Under the pieces are notes generated by a model. The model was not told where the DNA came from, ran no database searches, and saw nothing but the letters and a program-made list of their open reading frames with translations. From Selenomonas sp. AE3005 (GTDB lineage: Bacteria; Bacillota; Negativicutes; Selenomonadales; Selenomonadaceae): a stretch of DNA of 64,000 bases. Below, piece by piece: positions 15,353-24,876 of the stretch; the stretch's first letter is position 1, and every line of letters begins with the position of its first letter. Both the position numbers and the translations under genes were made by a program. The DNA lies in the NCBI RefSeq assembly GCF_905233635.1, contig NZ_CAJODG010000023.1, positions 1-64,000 of the forward strand. The letters are read 5' to 3'.

Positions 15353-17137
15353 ATGAGCAATACATATAAAAGGAAAAAAGATTATTACGCAAATCTGCAG
15401 CAAAATGCCCTGAGCCTTGCTCAGGACTATCAAAAGCAAAACAACCGCCTCACCCTGCTGCGTACCCTGTGCTTTTTTGCGCTGGTGTTTTCACTGGCCG
15501 GTGCCTATGACGGCCTCCGTATCTGCCTGCTGCTGTCCGCCATATTATTTGCGTCCTTCGCGGTTCTCATTCGCCGGCATAATCAATTAAAGGCAAAACA
15601 ACGCCATCTGGACAACGAAATCGCCGTTTTGCAGGATTATCTGAGCCGCTTTGATAACAGCTGGCCAAGCCTGCCCGTCGATGGTCAGGAATTCTGCCGG
15701 GCCAACCGTCCTCAGGATGTGGATTTACATATTTTCGGCTCGGCCTCACTGTTTCAGTACCTCTGCGCCGCCCGTACCCAAGGCGGACGGACAGCCCTCA
15801 GTAAAGCACTTTCTCCGGTGCCGCCTGCCCGGGATGTTATCCTGCGGCGGCAGGACGCAGTAAAGGAACTGCTGGAGCATCCCCGTTTATGTGTCGAGCT
15901 GGAGGCACTGGCAAGACTGCTGCCAGATGGTCACGATACAACACCCCTGATACAGAATATCGGCAGCCATCAGCAGCATATCAGCCATACGCTGCAGCGC
16001 ACAGCCTGGATTCTGCCCCTGCTGACGTTTTTCAGTCTGGCAATGGCTACAGGCGATATGGTTGACTGGCATATCCCCGGCCTGTTTGTCCTGCTGCAAT
16101 TCACCATCGCCATGATATTCCACCGGCAAAATCAGGCCATTCTCGCCCCCTTGCATACCCTTCATCAGGAACTGCATATCTATCAGACCTTATTTGTACG
16201 TCTGAGTGAGACAAACTTTACAGGTAAAACTCTTGCCGGTCTTGCAGCTAAACTTTCCGGTGGAGCAGTCCCAGCCCTGCAGAAACTTGCCCGGCTTGCC
16301 GACCATGTGAACCTCTGCCGCAATCTCTTTTTCTTTGTACTGGGCAATGCCCTGCTGCTCTGGGACTGCCACTGTGCCGCCCGTTTCAGCCGCTGGCAGG
16401 ACAATGCCGCCCATGAGCTGAAGGACTGGCTGGATGCCTGGGCCGAAATGGAACTCTATCTGTCACTGGCTATAGCAGGACACACACGCGAACAATACTG
16501 CTTTCCCAAAATTCTGGACGAGGCTCCGCAATTAAAGACCACCGCCCTTACCTCCCTCTTGCTTGACGCGTCAAAGGCCGTACCAAATGACACAGCCATG
16601 TCAGCAGAAACGCGCATCATCACCGGTTCTAATATGTCCGGAAAAACAACTTATATGCGCACGCTGGCAAGTTCTCTGGTACTGGCCTATGCTGGCGCTC
16701 CTGTATGCGCTCGCAGCTTTGCCTTCACCCCCATGCGCATCTTTACCTCCATTCAGGTACACGATGACCAAAGTCAGGGAATTTCCACCTTTTATGCGGA
16801 ACTGATGCGCATAAAACAGATGGTGGATTTCTGCAAAAAACAGCAGCCCATGTTTATCTGCATTGACGAAATTTTCAAAGGCACGAATTCCGCCGACCGC
16901 ATTATCGGTGCCCGGGAAGCTATCGCCAGATTAACACAGCCATACTGCCTCACGCTGGTATCCACCCACGACTTCGAACTATGCGATATCGAGTCACCCA
17001 ACAGTACCCCCGTTACCAATTTTCACTTCGCGGAATACTACGAGGACAACAAGATAAAATTTGACTATAAAATAAAGAATGGGCGCTGCCAGACCACCAA
17101 CGCGCAATATTTGTTAAAAATGGCGGGAATTATGTAG
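15353..17137 (+). CDS. Membrane-anchored MutS-family ATPase
   Basis: 594 residues. ATG at 15353 follows GGAAAGAGG; the frame is open upstream only because it crosses the repeat element. The N-terminal 100 residues contain two hydrophobic helices (LTLLRTLCFFALVFSLAGAY and LRICLLLSAILFASFAVLI), a further pair lies near 225-260, and a MutS core-like helical region follows. The C-terminal ATPase domain has Walker A GSNMSGKTTYMRT near 430, a STFYAELMRIKQM helix, Walker B FICIDEIFKGTNSADR near 504 and VSTHDFEL. It lacks the mismatch-binding N-domain of MutS and the Smr nuclease of MutS2. Its job is unknown; repair is not implied by a membrane location. Confidence 0.85.
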   Translation: MSNTYKRKKDYYANLQQNALSLAQDYQKQNNRLTLLRTLCFFALVFSLAGAYDGLRICLLLSAILFASFAVLIRRHNQLKAKQRHLDNEIAVLQDYLSRFDNSWPSLPVDGQEFCRANRPQDVDLHIFGSASLFQYLCAARTQGGRTALSKALSPVPPARDVILRRQDAVKELLEHPRLCVELEALARLLPDGHDTTPLIQNIGSHQQHISHTLQRTAWILPLLTFFSLAMATGDMVDWHIPGLFVLLQFTIAMIFHRQNQAILAPLHTLHQELHIYQTLFVRLSETNFTGKTLAGLAAKLSGGAVPALQKLARLADHVNLCRNLFFFVLGNALLLWDCHCAARFSRWQDNAAHELKDWLDAWAEMELYLSLAIAGHTREQYCFPKILDEAPQLKTTALTSLLLDASKAVPNDTAMSAETRIITGSNMSGKTTYMRTLASSLVLAYAGAPVCARSFAFTPMRIFTSIQVHDDQSQGISTFYAELMRIKQMVDFCKKQQPMFICIDEIFKGTNSADRIIGAREAIARLTQPYCLTLVSTHDFELCDIESPNSTPVTNFHFAEYYEDNKIKFDYKIKNGRCQTTNAQYLLKMAGIM

Positions 17138-17244
17138 ACAAATGTCTTTTTGTATGATAATATAGGGACTGTCTTATTTTAGAAGTACCTATGTTCACTG
17201 TCATTAGACAGTAACCTGTTCGTATCATGCAAGGAGGACACTTC

Positions 17245-18624
17245 ATGGAATCATTTATCCCTATGCTTAATGCCATCGACTCCTTTATGTGGGGCCCCCC
17301 GCTTATCACGCTGCTGGTGGGCACTGGCATTTACCTTACCCTGCGGCTGAAACTTTTACAGGTAATACGCCTGCCCAAGGCGTTATCCCTTATCTTCAAG
17401 GCTAAAAATCACGGTGAAGGTGATGTATCCAGTTTCAAAGCCCTGTGTGTGGCTTTGGCGGCTACGGTCGGCACTGGCAACATCGTCGGTGTGGCTACCG
17501 CGGTAAAAATCGGCGGCCCCGGTGCTATCTTCTGGATGTGGATGGCAGCTTTCTTCGGTATGGCCACCAAATACGCCGAAGGCCTGCTGGCGGTAAAATA
17601 CCGCAGCACCGACACCAATGGCAACATCGCTGGCGGCCCCATGTACTATATCCGCCAGGGCATGGGTGAAAAATATAAACCGCTGGCCACGTTCTTCGCT
17701 GCGGCTACGATTCTCGTGGCATATTTCGGTATCGGCACTTTCCCACAGGTCAACGCCATTGTGGACAGTGCGGAAATTTCCTTTGGTCTGTCAAAAATTC
17801 TGACTGGATTCTTACTGACGGTTCTGATTGCCGCCATCACCATCGGCGGTCTGCAGAGCATCGCCAAAGTGGCCTCCAAGGTCATTCCCTTCATGGCGAT
17901 TATGTATATCGCCATCAGTCTGGGACTTATCGTAATGAATATTGATGCCCTGCCTGCGGCTGTGGCACTGGTTCTGGAATCAGCCTTCACGGGTACGGCT
18001 GCCGCCGGCGGTTTTGCCGGTTCCACCATCATGATGGCCATGCAGAACGGTATCGCACGTGGCGTGTTCTCCAACGAATCCGGTCTGGGTTCTGCCCCCA
18101 TTGCGGCGGCAGCTGCCAAGACCAAGGAACCTGCTGAACAGGGCCTTATCTCCATGACAGGCACTTTTATCGACACCATCATCATCTGCACCATGACGGG
18201 ACTTGCTCTCGTCCTCACGGGCGTATGGCAGGGCGATGCCGCAGGTGCCGCTATGACCAGTGCCGCCTTTGCCTCCGCTTATGGCAATATCGGCAGCATG
18301 CTGCTCACCGTGGCTCTGGTGCTCTTTGCCTTCACCACGATTCTTGGCTGGAACTACTACGGTGAACGTGCCTGCATTTACCTGTTTGGCACCAAAGGTG
18401 TTATGCCGTACCGTATCATCTTCATCGCCCTGATTGCCAGCGGCGGTTTCCTGAAACTGGAGGCCATCTGGATTCTGGCTGATATCGTCAACGGGCTGAT
18501 GGCCATTCCGAACCTGATTGCCCTGATTGCCCTCTCCGGTGTAGTCGTGGCTGAAACCGAAAGCTATCTGGCCCGCAAGGAAGAAGTTACAAAAGACGTT
18601 GATTCTACGGTAATTGCCGAATAA
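17245..18624 (+). CDS. Alanine/glycine:cation symporter (AGCS family)
   Basis: A 459-residue integral membrane protein with about 11 helices, which would take up alanine or glycine with Na+ or H+. Family signatures: 'FKALCVALAATVGTGNIVGVATA' (the GTGNIxGV motif, near 70), 'GPGAIFWMWMAAFFGMATKYAE' and 'GVFSNESGLGSAPIAAAAAKT' near 270. The start is ATG at 17245 behind AAGGAGG (6 bases). A short palindrome (ACTGTC-atta-GACAGT) about 45 bases upstream may be an operator. A terminator follows at 18638. Confidence 0.93.
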   Translation: MESFIPMLNAIDSFMWGPPLITLLVGTGIYLTLRLKLLQVIRLPKALSLIFKAKNHGEGDVSSFKALCVALAATVGTGNIVGVATAVKIGGPGAIFWMWMAAFFGMATKYAEGLLAVKYRSTDTNGNIAGGPMYYIRQGMGEKYKPLATFFAAATILVAYFGIGTFPQVNAIVDSAEISFGLSKILTGFLLTVLIAAITIGGLQSIAKVASKVIPFMAIMYIAISLGLIVMNIDALPAAVALVLESAFTGTAAAGGFAGSTIMMAMQNGIARGVFSNESGLGSAPIAAAAAKTKEPAEQGLISMTGTFIDTIIICTMTGLALVLTGVWQGDAAGAAMTSAAFASAYGNIGSMLLTVALVLFAFTTILGWNYYGERACIYLFGTKGVMPYRIIFIALIASGGFLKLEAIWILADIVNGLMAIPNLIALIALSGVVVAETESYLARKEEVTKDVDSTVIAE

Positions 18625-18637
18625 ATTTTATCATCTG

Positions 18638-18678
18638 GACGGTCCGCCGGCTCGCAAGAGCCGGTGAACCGTCTTTTA
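18638..18678 (+). terminator. Terminator after the AGCS symporter
   Basis: GACGGT-cCGCCGGCT-cgcaag-AGCCGGTG-aACCGTC followed by TTTT. A two-part stem just beyond the stop at 18624. Confidence 0.82.
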
Positions 18679-18703
18679 TTATGCGGATAAAAATATAAAA
18701 ATT

Positions 18704-18732
18704 TTGCTATCGGCCGTTATTCCTAATATAAT
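18704..18732 (+). promoter_or_regulatory. Predicted promoter of the RpiR regulator
   Basis: -35 TTGCTA (18704-18709), 17-base spacer, -10 TATAAT (18727-18732), about 30 bases before the GTG start. Confidence 0.7.
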
Positions 18733-18762
18733 AGAAACAGCATAAACGAAGGAGGGTTTGCC

Positions 18763-19626
18763 GTGCGTCTGTTAAAAGCCATGCAGGAAGGAGAGCGTTT
18801 TTCCTCCACCGAGGAAAACATTGTCGAATACATCCTGTCCCATCCTGCCCAAATTTCAGAAATGACGACCCGGGAACTGGCGGAAAAAACCTATACCAGT
18901 CCTGCCGCCATCTTCCGTCTTTGTCAAAAGCTGGGGCTAAAGGGCTACAATGAATTCAAGATAAAATTCACCAGTGAGGTAAACCGGACACTGCCCTGTG
19001 GTGCTCATATCATGCGCCGCCCCATCACGGACAAGGACTCCACCTCCGATATCATCCGCATGCTGGCACAGCTCGAAATCGAGGCCATTGAAGAAACGAA
19101 GAATGAAATGGACACCGACCAAATGGAACGGATAGCAAGCATCCTGGATAAAGCGGCCATCATCGACATCTATGCCTACGACCAGAATTATTCACTCGCC
19201 CAAATGGCGGTATATAACTTCCTGCAGGTGAAAAAAACCGCCGTAGCCCATAACTCCCTGAACAGCCAGCTTTGTGCCGCACTGGTCGCAGACCCCAGTC
19301 ATGCCGCTATTATCATCAGCCGCTCCGGTATCAATCAGCGTCTGATTCGCACAGCGAAAATCCTGAAAAAATGCAAGGTCAAAACGATTCTGCTCTCCGT
19401 AAACCGTGAAACAGAACTGGCCGGACTCTGCGATGAATTTCTCTATGTAGCCAATACGCTGGAGTATTTGGATATGGGCGGCAACATCTTCAGTGTCGGC
19501 GCCCGCTATTACTTTGATGTAATGGTCAGTATGCTTCTCTCCCGCCATTTCAAGGATGTAGAAAACTTCTATACAGAATTTGAGAATTACCTTGGCCATC
19601 CCGATGACAAAAATCGTTTATGGTAA
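18763..19626 (+). CDS. MurR/RpiR family transcriptional regulator
   Basis: 287 residues from GTG at 18763 (GGAGGG at 6 bases). The N-terminal HTH_6 domain (about 1-77) includes 'MTTRELAEKTYTSPAAIFRLCQKLGLKGYNEFK', the classical RpiR recognition region. The C-terminal SIS domain (about 110-250) contains DIYAYDQNYSLAQMA and IIISRSGINQRLIRTAK and would sense a phosphosugar. It lies directly before the PTS and beta-glucosidase operon on the same strand, with a terminator between, so it probably controls that operon. Effector likely a phosphorylated disaccharide (inference). Confidence 0.92.
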   Translation: MRLLKAMQEGERFSSTEENIVEYILSHPAQISEMTTRELAEKTYTSPAAIFRLCQKLGLKGYNEFKIKFTSEVNRTLPCGAHIMRRPITDKDSTSDIIRMLAQLEIEAIEETKNEMDTDQMERIASILDKAAIIDIYAYDQNYSLAQMAVYNFLQVKKTAVAHNSLNSQLCAALVADPSHAAIIISRSGINQRLIRTAKILKKCKVKTILLSVNRETELAGLCDEFLYVANTLEYLDMGGNIFSVGARYYFDVMVSMLLSRHFKDVENFYTEFENYLGHPDDKNRLW

Positions 19627-19641
19627 TCCTAACAAAAGAAT

Positions 19642-19679
19642 AAAAAACGAAACGTTGTTTCACGCGTTTCGTTTTTTTT
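19642..19679 (+). terminator. Terminator after the RpiR regulator
   Basis: AAAAAACGAAACG pairs with CGTTTCGTTTTTTTT across a 10-base loop. T8 tail. Confidence 0.85.
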
Positions 19680-19720
19680 GTTCTTTTTTTGAAACAAGCA
19701 ATCACTATTGTCTGAATCTA

Positions 19721-19749
19721 TTGAAACGCCTAAAAAGTGATGTTATAGT
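19721..19749 (+). promoter_or_regulatory. Predicted promoter of the beta-glucoside PTS operon
   Basis: -35 TTGAAA (19721-19726), exact 17-base spacer, -10 TATAGT (19744-19749). A second TTGAAAC (19689-19695) upstream makes a direct repeat that might be a regulator site. Confidence 0.7.
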
Positions 19750-19805
19750 AAATCTGTCTTAAGGCAATAGCATTTATTCAGACACTATGCAAAGGAGTTA
19801 TCAAA

Positions 19806-21182
19806 ATGAACAAACAAGCGATGTTCGATAAGTTCATCGATTTCATGGGGCGCTTCGCGGAAATCCGTGCCGTTGCCGCCCTGCGCGATGGCTTTATCAT
19901 GACTACCCCCTTTACCATTTGCGGTTCTGTATTCCTGCTGCTGGCCAACCTGCCAATACCGGGGTATGCAGAATTTATGGCTGGCATGTTCGGCCCGAAT
20001 TGGACTGACCCCTTAAATGCTGTTTCCGGGGCAACGTTCAGCGTACTGGCGCTGATTGCCGTACTGGCTATCACTTACAAATACGTGGAAGGCGAAGGCT
20101 GTGATGCCATAATGGCCTCGATTCTCGCTCTTTCCACTTTCCTGATTCTCCTGCCTCCCACAGTCGCAGCCGAAGGCGGTGCTGTTGTGGATAACATCAT
20201 CCCCAAGGCCTGGGCAGGCAGCAACGGTGTCATCACCGCAATCCTCGTAAGTTTCGTGGTTTCCTGGGTGTTCTGCTACTGTGAGAAAAATCACATCGGC
20301 ATCAAAATGCCGCCTGCCGTTCCCGGCGGTGTAGCCAAAGCCTTTGAAGCCCTGACCCCGGGCATGATTCTCTTCACCCTCGGTGCTGCTATCTATGGTC
20401 TCTGCCACTTTGTCGGCACCACCACTTTCCCGGAACTCATCTTCGCTTTGGTACAGACCCCCTTGCAGGGTCTTTCCGACACGCTTATCGGCGGTTCCAT
20501 TATCGCCGCTCTCCAGAGCATTTTGTTCTGGGCCGGCATTCATGGCCCCAACGTAGTTGGCGGTGTCGTGAACCCCATTTTGATTGCCAATTCTCTTGAC
20601 AATCAGGCCATCCTCAACGCCGGCATGAGCCTTGTCGGCAACCCTGATGCCAAAATCATCACCATTCAGGTTACCGATGTATTCATCAAATCCGGCGGCT
20701 GCGGCATTACCATGGGCCTCCTGATTGCCAGCTGGCTCTCCGCTAAGTCTTCCCAGATGAAATCCATCACGAAACTGGCTACGGTGCCGGGTATCTTCAA
20801 TATCAATGAGCCGGTTATTTTCGGCCTGCCGATTGTCTTTAACCCCTTCCTGCTAATTCCGTTCGTACTGGTACCGCTGCTCGCGATTGTCATCACCTAT
20901 GCGTCCATCGCCATCGGCTTTATGAGCCCGTTCAGCGCCGTACAGATTCCCTGGACCACACCGCCCATCATCGCCGGTCTGCTCTTAAACGGCTGGCAGG
21001 GCGCTGTCGTGCAGATTATCGTCATCGCCATGAGCACCGCCGTTTACTTCCCCTTCGTCCGCGCGCAGGACAAGAAAATGCTGGCTGAGGAACAGGGCGA
21101 AGAAAACAACGAGAGCCAAAATGACGAACAGTTAAGCGCCACGATGAACGAGGAAGAAGCAAATCCGGCCCTGCATAACTAA
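19806..21182 (+). CDS. celB: PTS lactose/cellobiose-family transporter, EIIC
   Basis: A 458-residue membrane permease component, start ATG at 19806 behind AAAGGAG. It has about 10 helices. Family features include the N-terminal 'FIDFMGRFAEIRAVAALRDGFIMTTPFTICGSVFLLLANLPI' region (first helix near 35-55) and the conserved 'PGIFNINEPVIFGLPIVFNPFLLIPF' segment near 330-355, which carries the sugar-binding Glu. It works with the separate IIB and IIA genes that follow, importing a beta-glucoside and phosphorylating it at C6. The charged, low-complexity C-terminus (DKKMLAEEQGEENNESQ...) is longer than usual. Confidence 0.93.
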   Translation: MNKQAMFDKFIDFMGRFAEIRAVAALRDGFIMTTPFTICGSVFLLLANLPIPGYAEFMAGMFGPNWTDPLNAVSGATFSVLALIAVLAITYKYVEGEGCDAIMASILALSTFLILLPPTVAAEGGAVVDNIIPKAWAGSNGVITAILVSFVVSWVFCYCEKNHIGIKMPPAVPGGVAKAFEALTPGMILFTLGAAIYGLCHFVGTTTFPELIFALVQTPLQGLSDTLIGGSIIAALQSILFWAGIHGPNVVGGVVNPILIANSLDNQAILNAGMSLVGNPDAKIITIQVTDVFIKSGGCGITMGLLIASWLSAKSSQMKSITKLATVPGIFNINEPVIFGLPIVFNPFLLIPFVLVPLLAIVITYASIAIGFMSPFSAVQIPWTTPPIIAGLLLNGWQGAVVQIIVIAMSTAVYFPFVRAQDKKMLAEEQGEENNESQNDEQLSATMNEEEANPALHN

Positions 21183-21238
21183 AGCAGGATTTAGCAAAAT
21201 AAAAGCCAATTATGTATATTTGAAAGGATGATAGATTT

Positions 21239-21541
21239 ATGAAGAAGATTACTTTACTCTGTGCCGCAGGTATGAGCACCAGCATGCTGGTAAAAGCCAT
21301 GCAGAAGGCCGCTGCTGCGGAAAACTTTGAATGCGAAATCGCCGCTTACCCCACGTCCGAAGCCAAGGACAAAGCCGCAGGCTCTGATGTAATCCTGCTT
21401 GGCCCTCAGGTACGTTTCCAGAAGGCCAAGATTGCCGAGCTTCTGCCGGGGATTCCCGTAGAGGCCATCGACATGAAAATGTACGGCCGCATGGACGGGG
21501 CAGGCGTTCTGAAATTCGCACAGGAAAAAATGAACGCATAA
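21239..21541 (+). CDS. celA: PTS lactose/cellobiose-family EIIB
   Basis: A 100-residue cytoplasmic phosphocarrier. The phosphorylated cysteine is C8 in MKKITLLCAAGMSTSMLVKAM, followed by the P-loop-like GMSTS. It receives phosphate from the IIA protein encoded next and passes it to the sugar at IIC. Start ATG at 21239 behind AAAGGATG. Second structural gene of the operon. Confidence 0.93.
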   Translation: MKKITLLCAAGMSTSMLVKAMQKAAAAENFECEIAAYPTSEAKDKAAGSDVILLGPQVRFQKAKIAELLPGIPVEAIDMKMYGRMDGAGVLKFAQEKMNA

Positions 21542-21564
21542 TATAGTGAAAGGTGGATTTATCC

Positions 21565-21897
21565 ATGGACGAATTAGAAATGATTGCCTTTAAAATAATC
21601 TCCGGCGTGGGCACGGCACGCAGCTGCTATATCGAAGCCATCCATGCCTCCAAGGCCGGTGATTATGAACAGGCCGAACGTCTTATCGCCGACGGGGACG
21701 AGAGTTTTGTGGTGGGTCATGAGGCCCATGCCAGCCTCCTGACCAAAGAAGCCAACGAAGGTCAGGGCAGCGCTGTGACCCTGCTGATTCTCCACGCCGA
21801 GGACCAGCTGATGAGTGCCGAGGCTTTCAAGATTATCGCCCAGGAATTCATCGACGCCCACAAGCGCATTGACGCTCTGGAAGCAAAAGTAAAATAA
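21565..21897 (+). CDS. celC: PTS lactose/cellobiose-family EIIA
   Basis: A 110-residue all-helical, trimeric-type phosphocarrier. The active-site histidine is in LLILHAEDQLMSAEAFK (near residue 75). The start is ATG at 21565 because AAAGGTGG ends 7 bases before it; the in-frame GTG at 21553 overlaps that ribosome site. It takes phosphate from HPr and gives it to the IIB protein. Next gene 39 bases downstream. Confidence 0.92.
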   Translation: MDELEMIAFKIISGVGTARSCYIEAIHASKAGDYEQAERLIADGDESFVVGHEAHASLLTKEANEGQGSAVTLLILHAEDQLMSAEAFKIIAQEFIDAHKRIDALEAKVK

Positions 21898-21936
21898 CAA
21901 CAGCATAATCTACATCTTTTCACGGAGGTTTTCAAT

Positions 21937-23367
21937 ATGGGTTTTCCAAAAGGTTTCTTATGGGGCGGTGCGGTAGCTGCCCATCAGCTTGAAGGCGGCT
22001 GGCAGGAAGGCGGCAAGGGCGTAAGCGTTGCCGATGTCATGACCGCAGGCCGTCACGGCGTCCCTCGGGAAATCACTGACGGGGTACTGCCCGGCAAAAA
22101 TTATCCCAACCATGAGGCCATTGATTTTTATCATCATTATAAAGAGGATTTGGCATTACTTGCCGAAATGGGCTTTAAATGCTTCCGCACCAGTATCGCC
22201 TGGACACGGATTTTCCCCAACGGGGACGAAACAGAGCCCAATGAGGAAGGCCTGAAATTCTACGATGACCTCTTTGACGAAATGCTCAAGTATGGCATTG
22301 AACCGGTAGTTACTCTCTCCCACTTCGAAATGCCCTATCATCTGGTAACGGAATATGGCGGCTGGCGCAACCGCAAGCTGGTGGATTTCTTCGTCCGCTT
22401 TGCCACGGTCTGCTTTAAGCGCTATAAAAACAAGGTAAAATTCTGGATGACCTTCAATGAAATCAACAACCAGCGTGAAGTCAACGTCCCCTTTACCGCT
22501 TTCACCAACAGCGGCATCCTCTACGGCGAGGATGAGGACAAGTACGCTACCCTCTATCAGGTTGCCCACCATGAATTCATCGCCTCGGCTAAAGCCGTTA
22601 TCGAAGGCCATAAAATCAACCCGGATTTCAAGATTGGCTGCATGCTGGCCATGACTCCGGTATATCCGGAAACCTGCCGTCCTGGCGACCAGATTGCCGC
22701 TCTCAAGGAAATGGACAGAAGTTTCTTCTTCGGCGATGTGCAGGCTCGCGGCCACTATCCGTCCTACATTCTGAAACTCTGGGAGAACAAAGGTTACAAG
22801 GTGGAAATGGAAGAAGGGGATTTGGACATTCTCCAGCAGGGCAAGGTTGACTACTATGCGTTCAGCTACTACATGAGCCATGTGACCACTTCGGTAGAAG
22901 AACGCAAGGAAAACCTGCAGGGCGGCTTTGCCGAAGGTGTCAAGAACCCCTATATCAAGGAGTCCGACTGGGGCTGGCCCATCGACCCGGAAGGCCTGCG
23001 CTATATGCTGAATGTACTGCAGGAACGCTACGAACTGCCCCTGATGATTGTGGAAAACGGTATAGGCCTCCACGAGACCGCCCCCGAAAACGGCGAAATT
23101 CAGGATGATGCCCGTATCGCTTACTTCCGCGCCCATATCGCAGAAATGAAAAAGGCCATTGATGAAGACGGCGTAGACCTTTGGGGGTACTGCCCCTGGG
23201 GCCCAATTGACCTGGTATCTGCCGGTACCGGCGAAATGGAAAAACGCTATGGCTTCATCTATGTAGACAAAGACAACGAAGGTAAAGGCACCCTGAAACG
23301 TGCCCGTAAAAAATCCTTCTACTGGTACAAGAAAGTCATTGCCACAAACGGCGAAAATCTGGCTTAA
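21937..23367 (+). CDS. 6-phospho-beta-glucosidase, glycoside hydrolase family 1
   Basis: A 476-residue cytoplasmic GH1 enzyme that would split the imported phospho-disaccharide into glucose and glucose 6-phosphate. GH1 landmarks: the N-terminal FPKGFLWGGAVAAHQLEGGW signature, acid/base Glu in FWMTFNEIN (near 175) and nucleophile Glu in LMIVENGIG (near 370). The C-terminal 'MEKRYGFIYVDKDNEGKGTLKRARKKSFYWYKKVI' is typical of the 6-phospho group. Last gene of the operon, followed by a strong terminator. Substrate could be cellobiose, arbutin or salicin phosphate. Confidence 0.94.
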   Translation: MGFPKGFLWGGAVAAHQLEGGWQEGGKGVSVADVMTAGRHGVPREITDGVLPGKNYPNHEAIDFYHHYKEDLALLAEMGFKCFRTSIAWTRIFPNGDETEPNEEGLKFYDDLFDEMLKYGIEPVVTLSHFEMPYHLVTEYGGWRNRKLVDFFVRFATVCFKRYKNKVKFWMTFNEINNQREVNVPFTAFTNSGILYGEDEDKYATLYQVAHHEFIASAKAVIEGHKINPDFKIGCMLAMTPVYPETCRPGDQIAALKEMDRSFFFGDVQARGHYPSYILKLWENKGYKVEMEEGDLDILQQGKVDYYAFSYYMSHVTTSVEERKENLQGGFAEGVKNPYIKESDWGWPIDPEGLRYMLNVLQERYELPLMIVENGIGLHETAPENGEIQDDARIAYFRAHIAEMKKAIDEDGVDLWGYCPWGPIDLVSAGTGEMEKRYGFIYVDKDNEGKGTLKRARKKSFYWYKKVIATNGENLA

Positions 23368-23379
23368 TCGCGATATCAC

Positions 23380-23422
23380 AAAGGCGGTCCGCAAACTCAC
23401 AAGAGTCTGCGGACCGCCTTTT
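23380..23422. terminator. Terminator of the beta-glucoside PTS operon
   Basis: A 14-bp stem (AAAGGCGGTCCGCA with TGCGGACCGCCTTTT) just after the GH1 stop; it also faces the convergent gene at 23449. Confidence 0.9.
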
Positions 23423-23448
23423 CTGTATGACTGTTAAGACCTCTATAC

Positions 23449-24816
23449 TTACAGGCTGCCGCCTAGATTGTTCAACGAATCAATAACTACGGCACAATCA
23501 GCCTTTACATGCTGAAGCACAAAACGCATTTTCGCCTCAGGAATTGCTACACAGCCACCGGTATAAGGCTTTTTGTCCCCCAGGCAGTGAAGGAAAATAG
23601 CCGAACCTTTGCCAGGCGTGCCTTTTTCATTGTAGCTGATATTCAGGCAGTAAATGTACTGCGGATTATAATCAACAATGTGCTCGCTGTCCTTTTTGTT
23701 CAGGGATGGGTACTGGCGGATATCTACCATTTCATTATACTTCATGCCGGGACGGACATCACCTGACCAGTAGATGTTTTCATCCACCTGCTTGTAAGGA
23801 ATAGCACAGCCCGGGTCAGCTGCAATGCCGAAAGCTGCAGTGAAGTGGAATGTTCCCACAGGGGTCTTGCTGTCCCCTTCCTTTTCCTTGCCCAAACCGT
23901 TTTTGCCGATAAAACCAGGCGTGCTCATAATCTGCTGCCACTGGCCCTGCGCGTTCTTTTCATGCAGGGATACCCAGGCCGTAGTCGTGCCAACGGCACC
24001 AACGACAAAGAGCTGCTTGGCCGTCTTGGCGGCCGGCAGATTCTGCACCCACTGCGGCGAAGCCTGCACTGTCAGATTGGACTGCGGCAGTTTTTCCACG
24101 GGGAAGTTAAAGTAGGTATCAGGATAGGGCTCATTTCTCAGGGTAAAGTGCCACCACTCCTCAGGCAGAGGCTTAAAGCCATGACGGGTCATAGCCTCCC
24201 GAAGAATCATGCGGTTTTGAATCTGCTGCTGCGTCAAATTCCCCTTGTAATCAGGATGGGAAAGCTCTCCAAAGTAATCAAAGGTGCCGCCCATGTCCAA
24301 TTCCTTGCCCGTGGACATATCAAAGAGGGTCAAATCAATTGTGCTGCCACGGCTATGGCCGGATTTGGCATCAATATACCCCTCGGCAAACAGGCGGTTC
24401 TTTTCCACCTGCGGATAAAAATAGGGTTTCATACGCTTGTCATTCAAATTTTCCGCCCATCTGACAAAGTGGTCAACGGCCATCTGTGGACGGTAGGCAT
24501 CATAAACCTTCAACCGATATCCCTTGGCCTTTAACTCATCAGATACCTCCTTCAAGGCAGCAGCTGCCTCCTTGGTCATCAGCGCACAGGGCGTATGGTA
24601 GCCCGTAATACGTTCACCAACAAAATTATAGGTGCTGAAGTAACGAATTTCCTGAATGACATCAGGCACCACGTCCGAGAGCACCACAAAGCCCGAAGAA
24701 TCCAGGGGATTCACATTACGGGATTCGGCCTTGGCCGGTGCGGTGAAATTCACCAGCAAAAGCCCTAACATCAGCAGTGGCAGAATAAACCTGCCCCAAA
24801 AGCGTTTAGTATTCAT
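23449..24816 (-). CDS. Secreted D-Ala-D-Ala dipeptidase (VanX type) fused to an L,D-transpeptidase (YkuD type)
   Basis: 455 residues with a signal peptide (MNTKRFWGRFILPLLMLGLL..., cleavage near AKA-E31). Residues about 35-230 are a peptidase M15D (VanX/DdpX) domain: DAYRP with Arg109, SGHSRGSTID with zinc ligands His154 and Asp161, EEWWH with Glu220 and His223. Residues about 265-455 are a YkuD-type L,D-transpeptidase domain ending in FLHCL...YTGGCVAIPE, with the nucleophile Cys422 and His about 15 residues before it. The first domain would cut D-Ala-D-Ala, the second would cross-link or modify peptidoglycan in the periplasm. The neighbour at 24923 is another wall hydrolase. Joining the two in one chain is unusual. 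Confidence 0.88.
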   Translation of the reverse strand: MNTKRFWGRFILPLLMLGLLLVNFTAPAKAESRNVNPLDSSGFVVLSDVVPDVIQEIRYFSTYNFVGERITGYHTPCALMTKEAAAALKEVSDELKAKGYRLKVYDAYRPQMAVDHFVRWAENLNDKRMKPYFYPQVEKNRLFAEGYIDAKSGHSRGSTIDLTLFDMSTGKELDMGGTFDYFGELSHPDYKGNLTQQQIQNRMILREAMTRHGFKPLPEEWWHFTLRNEPYPDTYFNFPVEKLPQSNLTVQASPQWVQNLPAAKTAKQLFVVGAVGTTTAWVSLHEKNAQGQWQQIMSTPGFIGKNGLGKEKEGDSKTPVGTFHFTAAFGIAADPGCAIPYKQVDENIYWSGDVRPGMKYNEMVDIRQYPSLNKKDSEHIVDYNPQYIYCLNISYNEKGTPGKGSAIFLHCLGDKKPYTGGCVAIPEAKMRFVLQHVKADCAVVIDSLNNLGGSL

Positions 24817-24876
24817 AAAAACCTCCTTTTATCGCAATATATGCTAACTAAACTGTCTTCCTAGTAAAATTCCACA

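Noticed and set aside
18700..18762. Riboswitch before the RpiR gene
   Set aside because: The leader is too short; only a promoter and ribosome site are present.
22156..23400. Open frame opposite the GH1 gene
   Set aside because: Antisense shadow with no ribosome site.
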